Assembly: GCA_028276475.1 (NCBI GenBank)
Contig: JAPYWH010000007.1
Span: 1 to 56,113 of the forward strand
Reading direction: 5' to 3'
From: Thermocrinis sp.
GTDB lineage: Bacteria; Aquificota; Aquificia; Aquificales; Aquificaceae
DNA: 56,113 bases
Shown here one piece after another: positions 1 through 9,004 of this stretch. Within the stretch, counting starts at the first letter, position 1, and each line of letters opens with the position of its first letter. The translations under genes were made by a program, and so were the position numbers. A model generated the notes under the pieces. The model did not search any database, was not told where the DNA came from, and worked only from the letters and a program-made list of their open reading frames with translations.

Positions 1-1013
1 TAAGGGACAAAAAGGACAATGTGATCATAGTTTGCTCCATTGAAAACTTTGACCCAATGGGCGTGCATACGGGAGACTCTATAACTGTTGCACCCGCCCA
101 AACCCTTACAGACAAGGAGTATCAGATCCTCAGGGATGCGTGCCTACAGATCATGAGAGAGATCGGAGTGGATACGGGGGGTTCCAACATTCAGTTTGCG
201 GTAAATCCAGAAAACGGAGATTTCTATGTTATAGAAATGAACCCAAGGGTATCAAGGTCTTCCGCCTTAGCATCAAAGGCTACGGGTTTTCCTATAGCCA
301 AGGTGGCAGCAAAGTTGGCGGTGGGCTATACCCTGGATGAGCTTAAAAACGAAATCACAAAACACACACCCGCCAGCTTTGAGCCTTCCATAGACTATGT
401 GGTAGTTAAAATTCCACGCTTTGACTTTGCCAAGTTCCCAGAGACGGACAAAACTCTAACAACCATGATGAAGTCGGTGGGTGAGGTAATGGCAATAGGT
501 AGGACCTTTAAAGAAGCACTTTTAAAGGCAATAAGAAGCTTGGAGATGGACAGGTATGGACTTTATTTACCTCAGGTGCAAAAACTATCATACGAGGAGC
601 TGAGGAGAATGATAAGAACACCCAACCCAGACAGACTTTGGCATTTGGTGGAAGCCTTCAGAAGGGGTTGGAGTGTGGAAGAGCTTTATGAGCTTTCCCG
701 CATAGACAGATGGTTCCTGTATAACTTAAAGCAGGTGGTAGATTTTGAAAGGAAGCTGGCGGAAGGAAAGATAGACGAAGAGCTTTTAAGACAGGCAAAA
801 GAGCTTGGTTATTCGGATATAGAGATCGCAAGGCTTACAGGGACCACAGAGGATCAAATAAGACAATTAAGGGAGACCTATGGATTAGTTCCCACCTTTA
901 AGGGAGTGGATACCTGTGCGGGAGAGTTCTTTGCCTACACGCCCTACTATTACTCTACTTACGAAATGCCTTATTACCACCTACAGGAAGGTGTCATTCT
1001 TGATGAAGATTGA
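1..1013 (+). CDS. carB: Carbamoyl-phosphate synthase large subunit, N-terminal half (partial, 5' end outside window)
   Basis: This is the ATP-grasp carboxyphosphate half of carbamoyl-phosphate synthase, which makes carbamoyl phosphate for arginine and pyrimidine synthesis. The reading frame is open from base 3 and the first residues already match the family ([17 protein letters not shown]), so the GTG at 21 is internal and the true start lies upstream. ATP-grasp motifs such as [20 protein letters not shown] are clear, followed by the helical oligomerisation domain. The protein stops just after the [18 protein letters not shown] segment, which in ordinary CarB is the mid-protein junction (about residue 550 of 1070). 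The C-terminal half is therefore encoded elsewhere, as known for Aquifex carB1/carB2. Translation ends with a normal TGA and there is no sign of frameshift. Confidence 0.95.
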   Translation, partial: RDKKDNVIIVCSIENFDPMGVHTGDSITVAPAQTLTDKEYQILRDACLQIMREIGVDTGGSNIQFAVNPENGDFYVIEMNPRVSRSSALASKATGFPIAKVAAKLAVGYTLDELKNEITKHTPASFEPSIDYVVVKIPRFDFAKFPETDKTLTTMMKSVGEVMAIGRTFKEALLKAIRSLEMDRYGLYLPQVQKLSYEELRRMIRTPNPDRLWHLVEAFRRGWSVEELYELSRIDRWFLYNLKQVVDFERKLAEGKIDEELLRQAKELGYSDIEIARLTGTTEDQIRQLRETYGLVPTFKGVDTCAGEFFAYTPYYYSTYEMPYYHLQEGVILDED

Positions 1014-1031
1014 GCATAAAATTAAAAAGCC

Positions 1032-1673
1032 ATGAACCTTCAGGAGATAATTATAGCCATCCCTGCCATTATGATGGCGGTAATATTTCATGAATACGCC
1101 CATGGATGGGTTGCCTACAAGATGGGAGATAGCACCGCCAAAGAGTATGGCAGGCTTACTATAAATCCTATACCTCACATAGACCCTCTGGGGACTATTA
1201 TTTTCCCAGCAATACTTCTTTTGCTGGGCTCACCTATACTCTTTGGTTGGGCAAAGCCTGTTCCCATAAATCCCTTCAGGTTTAGGGACCTTAGGGTTGG
1301 CACCTTTTTTGTGTCCATTGCGGGCGTTTCTATGAACTTGGCTTTAGCCTTTCTCTTTGGGCTTCTCTTCAGATTGTCCCATGGGGGATATTTGGACTTT
1401 CTGGGCTCTACTGTCCTTGAGCCTCTTGAGGTCTTCTTTGTGAAATCGGTGATGATTAACACCGTTTTGGCAGTTTTCAACATGGTGCCCATTCCTCCCT
1501 TGGACGGTAGCAGGGCGGTTATGAGCTTTTTTTCCCTCAAACATTGGGAGCTTTTTTACAGGTTTGAAATGTATGGCTTTTTGGTGATAACTCTCCTTCT
1601 CTTTACTGGCATCCTGCAAAAGATCATTGCACCTCCCATCCTTTTTCTTTACAGTTTATTTTTAGGATTATGA
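1032..1673 (+). CDS. Site-2-protease-type membrane metallopeptidase (M50 family)
   Basis: A 213-residue integral membrane zinc peptidase of the short S2P/YwhC-like branch. The zinc-binding HEYAH (residues 20-24, HExxH) lies in the first membrane segment. The third ligand lies in the second conserved motif VFNMVPIPPLDG (about 147-158, Asp157). Four to six hydrophobic segments cover most of the chain, and there is no PDZ domain, so this is not RseP. Family members cleave substrates within the membrane; the substrate here is unknown. The gene starts 18 bases after carB and its TGA overlaps the ATG of the next gene (ATGA), suggesting translational coupling. Confidence 0.88.
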   Translation: MNLQEIIIAIPAIMMAVIFHEYAHGWVAYKMGDSTAKEYGRLTINPIPHIDPLGTIIFPAILLLLGSPILFGWAKPVPINPFRFRDLRVGTFFVSIAGVSMNLALAFLFGLLFRLSHGGYLDFLGSTVLEPLEVFFVKSVMINTVLAVFNMVPIPPLDGSRAVMSFFSLKHWELFYRFEMYGFLVITLLLFTGILQKIIAPPILFLYSLFLGL

Positions 1674-2101
1674 GGTCCTGGAGTTATTTAATACAAGTTA
1701 GGGCACAGTTTGAAGATGGAAGGGTGGAGGAGGAAGGAGTGCTTTACGTGGTGTCGCTTCCTTCAGACCCAGCGCTTTTGAAGGAAGTGGAAATGGAGTG
1801 CTATGCGGTTTCCTACATACCCTTTCAGACGGTATTAGAGGTGGCACAGGCTTATGCCTTGGGCACAGACGCACAGATCAAAGATTTACAAAGCTACCAC
1901 CTACAGGGCTACAGGGAAGACATGGACCTTTACATCTTCCAAGAGGGGGTGGGTTTTAAGGAGGGCTTAACAAAGGCTTATGAGCTAATACTTAGCTTGC
2001 TCAAAGGAAGGGGGGAGGTAGTAAGAGTGGAGCCAGTAGTGGATGTGGGCACGCCACCCACTGAGGTTATGATGGAGTGTTTGAGGTCCGCCTTAGCTTA
2101 G
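1670..2101 (+). CDS. Conserved hypothetical protein, 143 aa
   Basis: I do not recognise this family. It is a soluble-looking acidic 143-residue protein with no signal peptide, no membrane segment and only one or two cysteines. The N-terminal third reads as alternating beta strands (YLIQVRAQFEDG, EEGVLYVVSL) and the middle as helix with aromatic residues. It overlaps the upstream membrane protease by 4 bases and is probably co-translated with it. Its last 9 bases overlap the 3' end of the convergent DUF151 gene. Codon use matches the neighbours, so it is likely a real gene rather than a shadow. Confidence 0.7.
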   Translation: MRSWSYLIQVRAQFEDGRVEEEGVLYVVSLPSDPALLKEVEMECYAVSYIPFQTVLEVAQAYALGTDAQIKDLQSYHLQGYREDMDLYIFQEGVGFKEGLTKAYELILSLLKGRGEVVRVEPVVDVGTPPTEVMMECLRSALA

Positions 2102-2575
2102 TCCCTTTTCAAAATCCTCGGGCTTTATGTTCTCCAACCATTCTTTGAGCTTTTCCTTTTCTTCGTCTTCTTCGGGCTTTGGCACCTTAGACTTTTCCAA
2201 AACGCTTTCCTCCACGAATATGGGTGCAGAAAAACGCAGGGCTATGTTGATGGCATCGCTGGGTCTTGAGTCAATGATCAAAAGGTTGTTTCCTTGGAGT
2301 ATGTGCACCTCCGCGTAATAGGTGCTGTCTCTCAGGTCGTTGATTATCACCTTATCTACCACTCCGCCCATTTGAGTGATCACATTTTTCATCAGCTCGT
2401 AGGTCATAGGTCTTGGTGGCTCCACCTTTTGGAGCTCTCTGAGGATGCTGTCCGCCTCAAAAATTCCTATCCATATGGGAAGAACTGTTTCTTCATCGTC
2501 CTTTGCCTTTAGCACCACTATGGGCATCTGGGACACTGGGTCCAGGGTAATACCATGCACCACCATCTCCAACAT
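2093..2575 (-). CDS. Bifunctional nuclease family protein (DUF151)
   Basis: A 160-residue member of the DUF151/BFN domain family, named after plant proteins with DNase and RNase activity. Recognisable blocks are the N-terminal hydrophobic strand, LPIWIGIFEADSI, the RPMTYELM block, and the signature RPSDAINIALRFSAPIFVEE. The C-terminal 30 residues are highly charged (PEEDEEKEKLKEW). Bacterial members are often clustered with central metabolism or tRNA-modification genes and their role is unsettled. The start codon is preceded by a strong GAGGAGG ribosome-binding site at about 2582-2588. The 5' end faces the divergent ABC ATPase gene with only about 33 bases between the start codons. Confidence 0.85.
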   Translation of the reverse strand: MLEMVVHGITLDPVSQMPIVVLKAKDDEETVLPIWIGIFEADSILRELQKVEPPRPMTYELMKNVITQMGGVVDKVIINDLRDSTYYAEVHILQGNNLLIIDSRPSDAINIALRFSAPIFVEESVLEKSKVPKPEEDEEKEKLKEWLENIKPEDFEKGLS

Positions 2576-2608
2576 CTTTTTTCCTCCTCTTTATTAAAAT
2601 ATAAGCCT

Positions 2609-3259
2609 GTGGTTTTGGTTGAAAACGTTTACAAGGTATATCCCGATGGCACAAAGGCATTAAAGGGTGTGGGCTTTAGGATAGAAAGGGGGGAGTTTGT
2701 GGGCTTGATGGGACCTTCTGGCTCTGGCAAAAGCACATTACTGCACATCATAGCTGGCTTAGACAAGCCCACAGAGGGAAGGGTACTGGTGGATGGAAAA
2801 GACATCACCCGCATGGACGAAGACCAACTGGCGGAGTTCAGAAAGAACAACATAGCCTTTATTTTTCAGTTTTACTACCTTTTGGAGGACTTTACCGCCT
2901 TAGAAAACCTCGTATTAATAGGACAGTTGGCTGGGCAAAGGGAACCCAAAAAGAGAGCCTTGGAGCTTTTGAGCTTTCTAAGGCTCTCCCATAGAGCCAA
3001 CCATAGACCCTATCAGCTATCGGGGGGAGAACAGCAAAGGACAGCCATAGGTAGGGCATTGATGCTAAACCCTAAGCTCATACTGGCAGACGAGCCCACG
3101 GGCAACTTGGATTTAGAAGAAGGTAAAAGAATTTTTGAGCTTTTTTTGGAACTCAGAGATAAGGAAGGTATCACTTTCTTGATAGCAACCCACAACCAAG
3201 AGATGGCAAAGTATTTTGACAGGGTTTTGAGGATCAGGGATGGACTTTTGGAAAATTGA
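2609..3259 (+). CDS. ABC transporter ATP-binding protein, LolD/MacB-like
   Basis: A complete ABC nucleotide-binding subunit: Walker A GPSGSGKST, Q-loop FIFQFYYLLEDFTALEN, signature LSGGEQQRTAIGRAL, Walker B LILADEP and H-loop ATHN. The FQ..LL..LTALEN style of Q-loop and the NLDLEEG D-loop fit the LolD/MacB branch, which in Gram-negatives moves lipoproteins or other lipids from the inner membrane. No permease partner lies next to it. I place the start at GTG 2609 because the upstream in-frame ATG (2555) is on the complement of the DUF151 start region and its first 18 residues have no ABC similarity; no clear Shine-Dalgarno is visible. The 3' end overlaps nadC by 20 bases. Confidence 0.85.
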   Translation: MVLVENVYKVYPDGTKALKGVGFRIERGEFVGLMGPSGSGKSTLLHIIAGLDKPTEGRVLVDGKDITRMDEDQLAEFRKNNIAFIFQFYYLLEDFTALENLVLIGQLAGQREPKKRALELLSFLRLSHRANHRPYQLSGGEQQRTAIGRALMLNPKLILADEPTGNLDLEEGKRIFELFLELRDKEGITFLIATHNQEMAKYFDRVLRIRDGLLEN

Positions 3260-4073
3260 CAGGGCTCTTTTGCAATTCCTTGAGGAGGACATAGGCCACG
3301 GGGATATAACCACCGAGGGCGTTTTCAGGGGAGAAAGGGCTCGGGCGGTAATGGTGGCAAAGGAAGGGGGAGTCTGTGCGGGGCTACCTTTTTCCGTTAG
3401 GGTCTTTGAACTTTTGGGTGATGTGAAGGTTCTAAAATCTATGGCGGAGGGAGAACGTTTTAAAAGGGGAGATGTGGTCTTGGAGTTGGAAGGTCCTGCG
3501 GGTGTGCTTTTGAAGGGGGAAAGGGTTGCCCTCAACCTACTTCAAAGACTGAGTGGTATAGCAACCCTAACGGGTGAGTTTGTAAAAAGGCTTGAAGGGA
3601 CAAAAACCAAGCTCTTGGACACGAGGAAGACAACGCCGGGGCTTAGGTTCTTTGAAAAGTATGCGGTGAGGGTGGGTGGTGGCACCAACCATCGCTTTGC
3701 CCTTTACGATATGGTCCTCATAAAGGATAACCACAAAAGAGTGGCGGGTTCCCTCTCCGAGGCGGTAAGAAGGGTAAGGGAAAGGCTTGGACCAGCCCAT
3801 AAAATAGAGGTGGAGGTGGAAAGCTTGCAGGAGTTGGAGGAAGCCCTTGCCTGCGAGGTAGATATGGTGATGCTGGACAACTTTAGCTTGGAAGAGGTGA
3901 GGCAAGCGTTGAAGCTCATAAAGGGAAGGGTAAAGGTGGAGGTCTCTGGCAACATAACCCTTGAGAACATTAGAGATTACGCCCTGGAGGGCGTGGATTA
4001 CATCTCCACTGGTGCCATTACACACTCCGCCAGATGGGTGGATGTTAGTATGAATATAATAGAAGTGTTATGA
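3240..4073 (+). CDS. nadC: Nicotinate-nucleotide pyrophosphorylase (carboxylating)
   Basis: Quinolinate phosphoribosyltransferase, the third step of de novo NAD synthesis: quinolinate plus PRPP gives nicotinate mononucleotide, CO2 and pyrophosphate. The 277-residue length is typical. The N-terminal EEDIGHGDITTE block, the central LLDTRKTTPGLRFFEKYAVRVGGG, the IKDNH motif and the VMLDNF / VEVSGNIT / ISTGAITHSA blocks are all present, including the active-site Arg and Lys residues. The start overlaps the ABC ATPase gene and the stop overlaps the phosphorylase start by 4 bases. nadK later in the same run and pncB at 14824 also serve NAD(P) synthesis. Confidence 0.97.
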   Translation: MDFWKIDRALLQFLEEDIGHGDITTEGVFRGERARAVMVAKEGGVCAGLPFSVRVFELLGDVKVLKSMAEGERFKRGDVVLELEGPAGVLLKGERVALNLLQRLSGIATLTGEFVKRLEGTKTKLLDTRKTTPGLRFFEKYAVRVGGGTNHRFALYDMVLIKDNHKRVAGSLSEAVRRVRERLGPAHKIEVEVESLQELEEALACEVDMVMLDNFSLEEVRQALKLIKGRVKVEVSGNITLENIRDYALEGVDYISTGAITHSARWVDVSMNIIEVL

Positions 4074-5749
4074 TCGCGTACTTTGCAATGGAAGTGGGTA
4101 TTGAGGATAGAATTCCCACCTACAGCGGAGGGTTGGGGACTTTGGCGGGTGATACGCTTTATGCCTTTGCGGACCTAGGCATTCCTGCGGTGGGTGTAAC
4201 CCTTCTATACAGAAAGGGCTATGTTTCACAAAAGCTAACTCCGGGTGGAATGCAACTGGATTTTGATACCGTCTGGGATTATAAAAAAATCCTAAAGCCC
4301 ACAAGGCTATACTTGGACATAAGCTTTGGAGACCTTGATCAAAAATTCACCGCTTGGGAGTATTCCCTGTGGGGAAGGGAAGAGGTAAAGGTGTTCTTTT
4401 TGGATGCAAACCTTCCAGAGAACGACCCAGAGATCAGAAAGCTAAACGACAGGCTGTACGGCGATGATGGAATCTACAGACTTAGGCAGGAGATCCTTTT
4501 GGGCATTGGTGGATACAGACTTTTGAAGGCTTTAGGCTACAACGTCAGCGTCTATCATATCAACGAAAGCCACTCTGCCTTTTTGTTGGTGGAGCTACTT
4601 AAGGAGCTGGGTAGAAAAGAGGAGGTTCGTAGGAAGTGTGTCTTTACGACCCATACGCCTGTGGCTGTTGGACACGAGAGGTTTCCAGTGGATATGGTAA
4701 AGGAGGAGTTAAAAAAATACGACCACATAGATTGGGACGAAGAGACAGAGGATGGCTTTATAAACCTCTCAAGGCTTGCCCTAAAATACAGCGAAAAGGT
4801 TAACGCAGTTTCTTACAAACACATGTTTGTGTCTGCAAACCTTTTCCCAGAATGTTCAATAACCTCTCAGGGCTACTGCAAAATGGATTATGTGACCAAC
4901 GGTGTCTATCATAAAAGATGGATCCACGAGGAGATACAGGCGCTTTTGAACGAATACCTGCCCGGTTGGGACGAAAATCCCATACTGCTTGGACAGGTGT
5001 ACAGTGTGCCCTCCGAGCTTTTGCTTAAGGCTCACATGAAGGTAAAGGGTGAGCTCATAAACTTGGTAAATAAACTTACAGATGCAAGCTTTTCGGACGA
5101 TGCGCTAACCATAGGCATTGCAAGGAGGATAACAGCATACAAGAGGAACAATCTGATACTCCAAGATTTAGAAAGGCTAAGGTCCATAGCAGAGCATAAG
5201 GGAGAGGTCCAGATTCTTTTTGCGGGAAAAGCCCATCCAAAAGATAGCATCGGTAAAGAGATGATCGCAGATATAATAAGCAGGACAAAAAAACTTAAAG
5301 AGATTACAAATAGCGTAAAGATAGCCTTTTTGGAAAATTACAGCATAGAAATGGCAAAGTTAATCATAGCAGGGTGTGATGTGTGGTTGAACGTTCCAAA
5401 AAGACCTTACGAAGCCTGCGGCACCAGCGGTATGAAGGCGGGCATGAACGGAGTTTTGAACTTTAGCACTTGGGATGGGTGGTGGTTGGAGGGTGGCATC
5501 GAGGGAATAAACGGCTGGGGAATAGGACCGAGGACCAAATGGGATGACCTAACCGAGTCCGACGACAAAGAGGATTTAGAAGACATTTACGGAAAGCTTT
5601 CCCACATAATAATACCTACTTTTTATAATAGGAAGGACGAATGGGTTAGGATGATGAAAAATAGCATCGCGACAATCGGTCCTTACTTCAACACCTACAG
5701 GATGGTAAACGAATATTTAGGTAAAATCTATCAAATTGGTTTGAGGTGA
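4070..5749 (+). CDS. glgP: Alpha-glucan (glycogen/maltodextrin) phosphorylase, short form
   Basis: A GT35 family phosphorylase that releases glucose 1-phosphate from alpha-1,4-glucan. The N-terminal IPTYSGGLGTLAGD block, YHINESHSAF, the THTPVAVGHERF block and the VTNGVYHKRW block are characteristic. The PLP-binding lysine motif is ACGTSGMKAGMNG (Lys456). At 559 residues it is much shorter than the 800-plus-residue E. coli enzymes and also shorter than many thermophile short forms, mainly through loss of N-terminal regulatory segments. It overlaps nadC by 4 bases, so the two are translationally coupled. It indicates glycogen or maltodextrin turnover. Confidence 0.92.
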   Translation: MIAYFAMEVGIEDRIPTYSGGLGTLAGDTLYAFADLGIPAVGVTLLYRKGYVSQKLTPGGMQLDFDTVWDYKKILKPTRLYLDISFGDLDQKFTAWEYSLWGREEVKVFFLDANLPENDPEIRKLNDRLYGDDGIYRLRQEILLGIGGYRLLKALGYNVSVYHINESHSAFLLVELLKELGRKEEVRRKCVFTTHTPVAVGHERFPVDMVKEELKKYDHIDWDEETEDGFINLSRLALKYSEKVNAVSYKHMFVSANLFPECSITSQGYCKMDYVTNGVYHKRWIHEEIQALLNEYLPGWDENPILLGQVYSVPSELLLKAHMKVKGELINLVNKLTDASFSDDALTIGIARRITAYKRNNLILQDLERLRSIAEHKGEVQILFAGKAHPKDSIGKEMIADIISRTKKLKEITNSVKIAFLENYSIEMAKLIIAGCDVWLNVPKRPYEACGTSGMKAGMNGVLNFSTWDGWWLEGGIEGINGWGIGPRTKWDDLTESDDKEDLEDIYGKLSHIIIPTFYNRKDEWVRMMKNSIATIGPYFNTYRMVNEYLGKIYQIGLR

Positions 5750-5754
5750 TAGCC

Positions 5755-6639
5755 ATGAACAAAAGGGAGCTTATAAATCTTTTGCTTTATGATGTGGCTT
5801 TGGAGCATTCTGCCATAGTGCAGTATCTTTATCACATTTTCTTAATAACCGACGCAAACATTACCACAGAGATAGAGGAAATTGCAAGACAGGAGATGAG
5901 GCATTTAAAGTGGTTTGCCCAAAAGGTAGTCCAGTTGGGGGGTGAGGTAGTCCTGAATAGATTGGAGGACCTGATCGTTATAGGTGGTCCCGATTGGGAG
6001 GGTATGCTTTCAGAGGATATAAAGGCGGAGGAGATGGCTATTGAAATATACACAAAACAGTTAGACATGGTAAAGGACGATTCGGTAAAAAGACTGCTTG
6101 AAAGGGTCATAAGGGACGAAAACTTTCACAGAATAGAGTTCAGTGAGCTAAAGGAAAAGGTGATGGAAGGTATTTTATGCATGCAGGAGGAACAGAGAAA
6201 GGCAGACCCAAAGGTTATAGAAGTCCTAAACAAGTTCCTCCAAGAGGAGTATCAGAGCATAATAAATTACCTTTATCAGTTCTTCTACTCAAAGGACCTA
6301 AACCACAGGGACGCAATGCTCGATATAGCAATAGAGAGCATGGTGCATATGGGTAAGTTGGGAGAAGCCATTGGTGAGTTAGGTGGTATGCCAGACATAA
6401 GGGCAGACCTGGGCAGGAAGGACAGAAAAACTATGCAAGAGAGCCTTGCGGAAGACATAAAGTTTGAACAGGAAGCGGGCGGAGATTACAAAAAGGAACT
6501 TGGGCACATAGAGGATGAGGGAGTGAAAAAACTTTTTGAGTTCATAGAGAGCCAAGAGGAGTATCACAGGCACATGCTAATGGAGTTGTTCAAAAAGATG
6601 AGAAGGCTAACAGTGGGAGATCTGAGGAGAAAAGAATGA
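5755..6639 (+). CDS. Tandem ferritin-like (diiron four-helix bundle) protein
   Basis: Two ferritin-like domains in one 294-residue chain (about 1-145 and 153-290), each with the pattern of a four-helix diiron carboxylate protein. Domain 1 keeps the ligands: Glu17, ExxH at Glu47-His50, Glu92/93, and ExxH at Glu122-His125. Domain 2 keeps Glu164/165, Glu238 and ExxH at Glu268-His271, but has Ser195 where Glu47 aligns, so its metal site may be altered. No signal peptide is present; a cytoplasmic role in iron storage or peroxide/oxygen handling is likely but not shown. I chose ATG 5755 over the GTG at 5746 because GAGGTGAT sits 5 bases upstream of the ATG and covers the stop of glgP. Confidence 0.82.
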   Translation: MNKRELINLLLYDVALEHSAIVQYLYHIFLITDANITTEIEEIARQEMRHLKWFAQKVVQLGGEVVLNRLEDLIVIGGPDWEGMLSEDIKAEEMAIEIYTKQLDMVKDDSVKRLLERVIRDENFHRIEFSELKEKVMEGILCMQEEQRKADPKVIEVLNKFLQEEYQSIINYLYQFFYSKDLNHRDAMLDIAIESMVHMGKLGEAIGELGGMPDIRADLGRKDRKTMQESLAEDIKFEQEAGGDYKKELGHIEDEGVKKLFEFIESQEEYHRHMLMELFKKMRRLTVGDLRRKE

Positions 6640-7199
6640 TTGACCTGGTGGTAAACTCATTCAGGGAAAGTGCGGACGTAAAGCTTGCCTTTGTGGAGAT
6701 GTATGCGGAGAGGCTTTTGGAGGTGGGGAGGATCATGGCAAACGCCTTGAAGGAGGGGAATAAGGTTCTGCTCTTTGGAAACGGAGGATCCGCAGCAGAC
6801 GCCCAACACATCGCCGCAGAGATCGTGGGAAGGTTCAAAAAGGAAAGGAGAGCCCTGCCCGCCATAGCCCTAACCACAGACACATCCATCCTAACCGCAG
6901 TAGGCAACGACTACGGATTTGAAACGATCTTTGAAAGACAGGTGGAAGCCCTGTGTATGCCCGGGGATATAGCCATAGGCATATCCACCTCCGGCGAGTC
7001 TGAAAACGTAATAAGGGGGCTCATAAAAGCCCGCGACCTTGGTGCAACCACGGTAGCCCTTACGGGGAAGAAGGGGGGAAGGTTGATTGATATAGCCCAT
7101 TACTGCTTTGTGGTTCCCTCTTGCGATACCGCAAGGATACAAGAGTGCCACATCACCATAGGGCATGTGCTCTGTGAGATCATAGACCACTATTTATGA
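6636..7199 (+). CDS. gmhA: Phosphoheptose isomerase
   Basis: Sedoheptulose 7-phosphate isomerase, first step of ADP-heptose synthesis for the lipopolysaccharide inner core. The 187-residue SIS-domain protein shows [42 protein letters not shown] and the C-terminal [13 protein letters not shown] that carries zinc and catalytic residues. It implies a Gram-negative type outer membrane with heptose-containing LPS. It overlaps the ferritin-like gene by 4 bases and nadK by 4 bases, all in one transcription unit. Confidence 0.96.
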   Translation: MIDLVVNSFRESADVKLAFVEMYAERLLEVGRIMANALKEGNKVLLFGNGGSAADAQHIAAEIVGRFKKERRALPAIALTTDTSILTAVGNDYGFETIFERQVEALCMPGDIAIGISTSGESENVIRGLIKARDLGATTVALTGKKGGRLIDIAHYCFVVPSCDTARIQECHITIGHVLCEIIDHYL

Positions 7200-7993
7200 A
7201 GGTTTTACTTTTTGTAAAAGACTCTCCCAACGCCATAAACACCGCGGAAGCCCTTGAAAAATTTTTAGAGAATAAAAAAATACAGGTGGAGTTTTTTGTA
7301 AATGAGCCCGGTAAAAAACCAAGGGAAGGAGATTACGCATTAACTTTGGTGGTGGGTGGGGACGGCACCTTTTTGGCTGGCGCTCGCTTTTCTGCAGTCA
7401 GAGACATTCCGATAATAGGGGTAAATGAGGGAAAGTTTGGCTTTTTGACAGAAATAGACAGGGATGAAGCCTTTGAGTATGTGGAAAAGGTTTTGGATGG
7501 AAAGTTAAAACCTCAAAAAAGAATGCTGGTCTGTGCTTTTGTGGATGGAAAACCCGTAGGACATTACCTTAACGATGTGGTGCTTTCTAAGCTAAACTTG
7601 GCAAGAATGGTGGAGGTGGAGGTCTTTGCGCAGGATGAGTTCATGGTCAGGGTCTATGGGGATGGGGTGATCATCTCCACACCCACTGGCTCCACCGCCT
7701 ACGCCCTCTCCGCAGGGGGTCCCATCATACATCCAACCATGGAAGCCCTTTTATTTGTTCCAATATGCCCACACACTCTTTCCAACAGACCTATGCTTAT
7801 CCCTCCCGATTTTCGCATCAAGCTAATTTCCAACATGCCCACCTTTTTAACCCTTGATGGGCAGGAAGGCATAGAGGTTAGCCCAAGGCAGGAGGTTTGG
7901 GTGGAAAAGTCGCCCTTTTACTGCACCCTATACACCCATCCTCATAGAAGCTTTTTCTACATCCTCAGGGAAAAACTCAAGTGGGGAAGGTAG
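7196..7993 (+). CDS. nadK: NAD kinase
   Basis: ATP-dependent phosphorylation of NAD to NADP. The 265-residue protein contains the hallmark VVGGDGTFL (GGDG), the [10 protein letters not shown] segment, the [22 protein letters not shown] block and the C-terminal LDGQEG motif. It closes a plus-strand run that begins with the ABC ATPase/nadC, so two NAD-related steps are in one operon. Its last 66 bases overlap the 3' end of the convergent PHP-domain gene, so both C-termini are encoded by the same DNA. Confidence 0.96.
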   Translation: MKVLLFVKDSPNAINTAEALEKFLENKKIQVEFFVNEPGKKPREGDYALTLVVGGDGTFLAGARFSAVRDIPIIGVNEGKFGFLTEIDRDEAFEYVEKVLDGKLKPQKRMLVCAFVDGKPVGHYLNDVVLSKLNLARMVEVEVFAQDEFMVRVYGDGVIISTPTGSTAYALSAGGPIIHPTMEALLFVPICPHTLSNRPMLIPPDFRIKLISNMPTFLTLDGQEGIEVSPRQEVWVEKSPFYCTLYTHPHRSFFYILREKLKWGR

Positions 7994-9004
7994 CACCACC
8001 ACCGCTGCAGGCTTTAATCCCAAGTAAAGCCTTCCAAGTCTAAGAGCGTAGCTAAAGCATACATACACATTGCTACTTTCTGCAAGTGGCAAAATCAAGT
8101 TCTCGCCCAAATAGAAATCTCTGCCCTTTTCCGTCAAATGTGCCACCAAAAGGGGTCCGTGCGGAGCCAAAAGCCTTAACTTTCCCTCCTCCACATAAGC
8201 CAGAAAGGATTTTCTTTGAAAGGATATTAAGCTCAAGCCCGACCTTAGTGCATTGGTCAGCTCCTCCGCAGAATCAACCGGCTTTGGCGAGATTAAGAGG
8301 TTTCTCATTAAATAGAAGGAGTGTTCGTAGGAAGGGAATAAAAACCTTACTCCCACCTCTCGTATGGACACTTTGGTGTGATGGTCAAGCCCGCCCAAAA
8401 CTGGGTTTTTCCATCCCTCTTGCATATACCTTTGGACATACTTTTCCACCGGCAAGACCTTTTTTAAAAGCTCAAGGGCTCTCTTTTTTAAAAAGGGATA
8501 AAGTAGCACAGTGCCAAAGAGAAAGAAAAAGAACTTGCCTTTATCCTCCAAAAGGGCATCCTTTAGGTCTATAAGCTCCAAAAAGTATCCATCCCTTTCC
8601 AACTTCCATCTGTATTTTTCTTTAAAGGGATGGGCTATTACCTTTAGGCTACCTATCTCAAGGAGGTCTCCAAGCAAGCCTTTCTCTCCGTCAATTTTTC
8701 TTTCTACACCTGCAAGGCATCTGTGGTTGCAAAAATGTTTAAAGTGGTCGTTATCGTGGTCTGTTATTAGTGCAAAGTCTATGCCCTCCACCTCCATGGC
8801 GCTGTATATATCCTCTGGCTTTCCCAAAGAATCGTAAGAAAACTGGGTGTGGATATGAACCTGGTAAGAATACACATAAAGCTCTGGCAGTTTTTGAGGC
8901 AGTTGGTCGGCGGGTATGGCTTTTACCCACCTTAGGGGCAGGGCAATTATGAGGACAAAGTATGCAGAAAATAAAGTCAGAACAAAGAGCCCAAGCTCTA
9001 TCAC
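7928..9004 (-). CDS. Membrane-anchored PHP-domain phosphoesterase-like protein
   Basis: A 358-residue protein with an N-terminal membrane helix (about 3-24) followed by a PHP domain. Metal-ligand motifs of the family are visible: QVHIHTQFSYDS, ITDHDNDH, CLAGVERK, IAHPF and GGLDHHT. A second hydrophobic stretch (about 163-175, FFFFLFGTVLLYPFL) suggests a second membrane contact inside the domain. The C-terminal 90 residues look like a small beta domain. PHP proteins hydrolyse phosphoesters using two or three metals; this substrate is unknown. It is the last gene of the kinase-deacetylase-trpS operon; its ATG overlaps the trpS stop by 4 bases. Confidence 0.8.
   Translation of the reverse strand: MIELGLFVLTLFSAYFVLIIALPLRWVKAIPADQLPQKLPELYVYSYQVHIHTQFSYDSLGKPEDIYSAMEVEGIDFALITDHDNDHFKHFCNHRCLAGVERKIDGEKGLLGDLLEIGSLKVIAHPFKEKYRWKLERDGYFLELIDLKDALLEDKGKFFFFLFGTVLLYPFLKKRALELLKKVLPVEKYVQRYMQEGWKNPVLGGLDHHTKVSIREVGVRFLFPSYEHSFYLMRNLLISPKPVDSAEELTNALRSGLSLISFQRKSFLAYVEEGKLRLLAPHGPLLVAHLTEKGRDFYLGENLILPLAESSNVYVCFSYALRLGRLYLGLKPAAVVVLPSPLEFFPEDVEKASMRMGV

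Noticed and set aside
2555-2608. ATG at 2555 as start of the ABC ATPase
   Set aside because: It encodes a His/Ser-rich stretch that is the complement of the DUF151 gene start; the ATPase similarity begins after GTG 2609.
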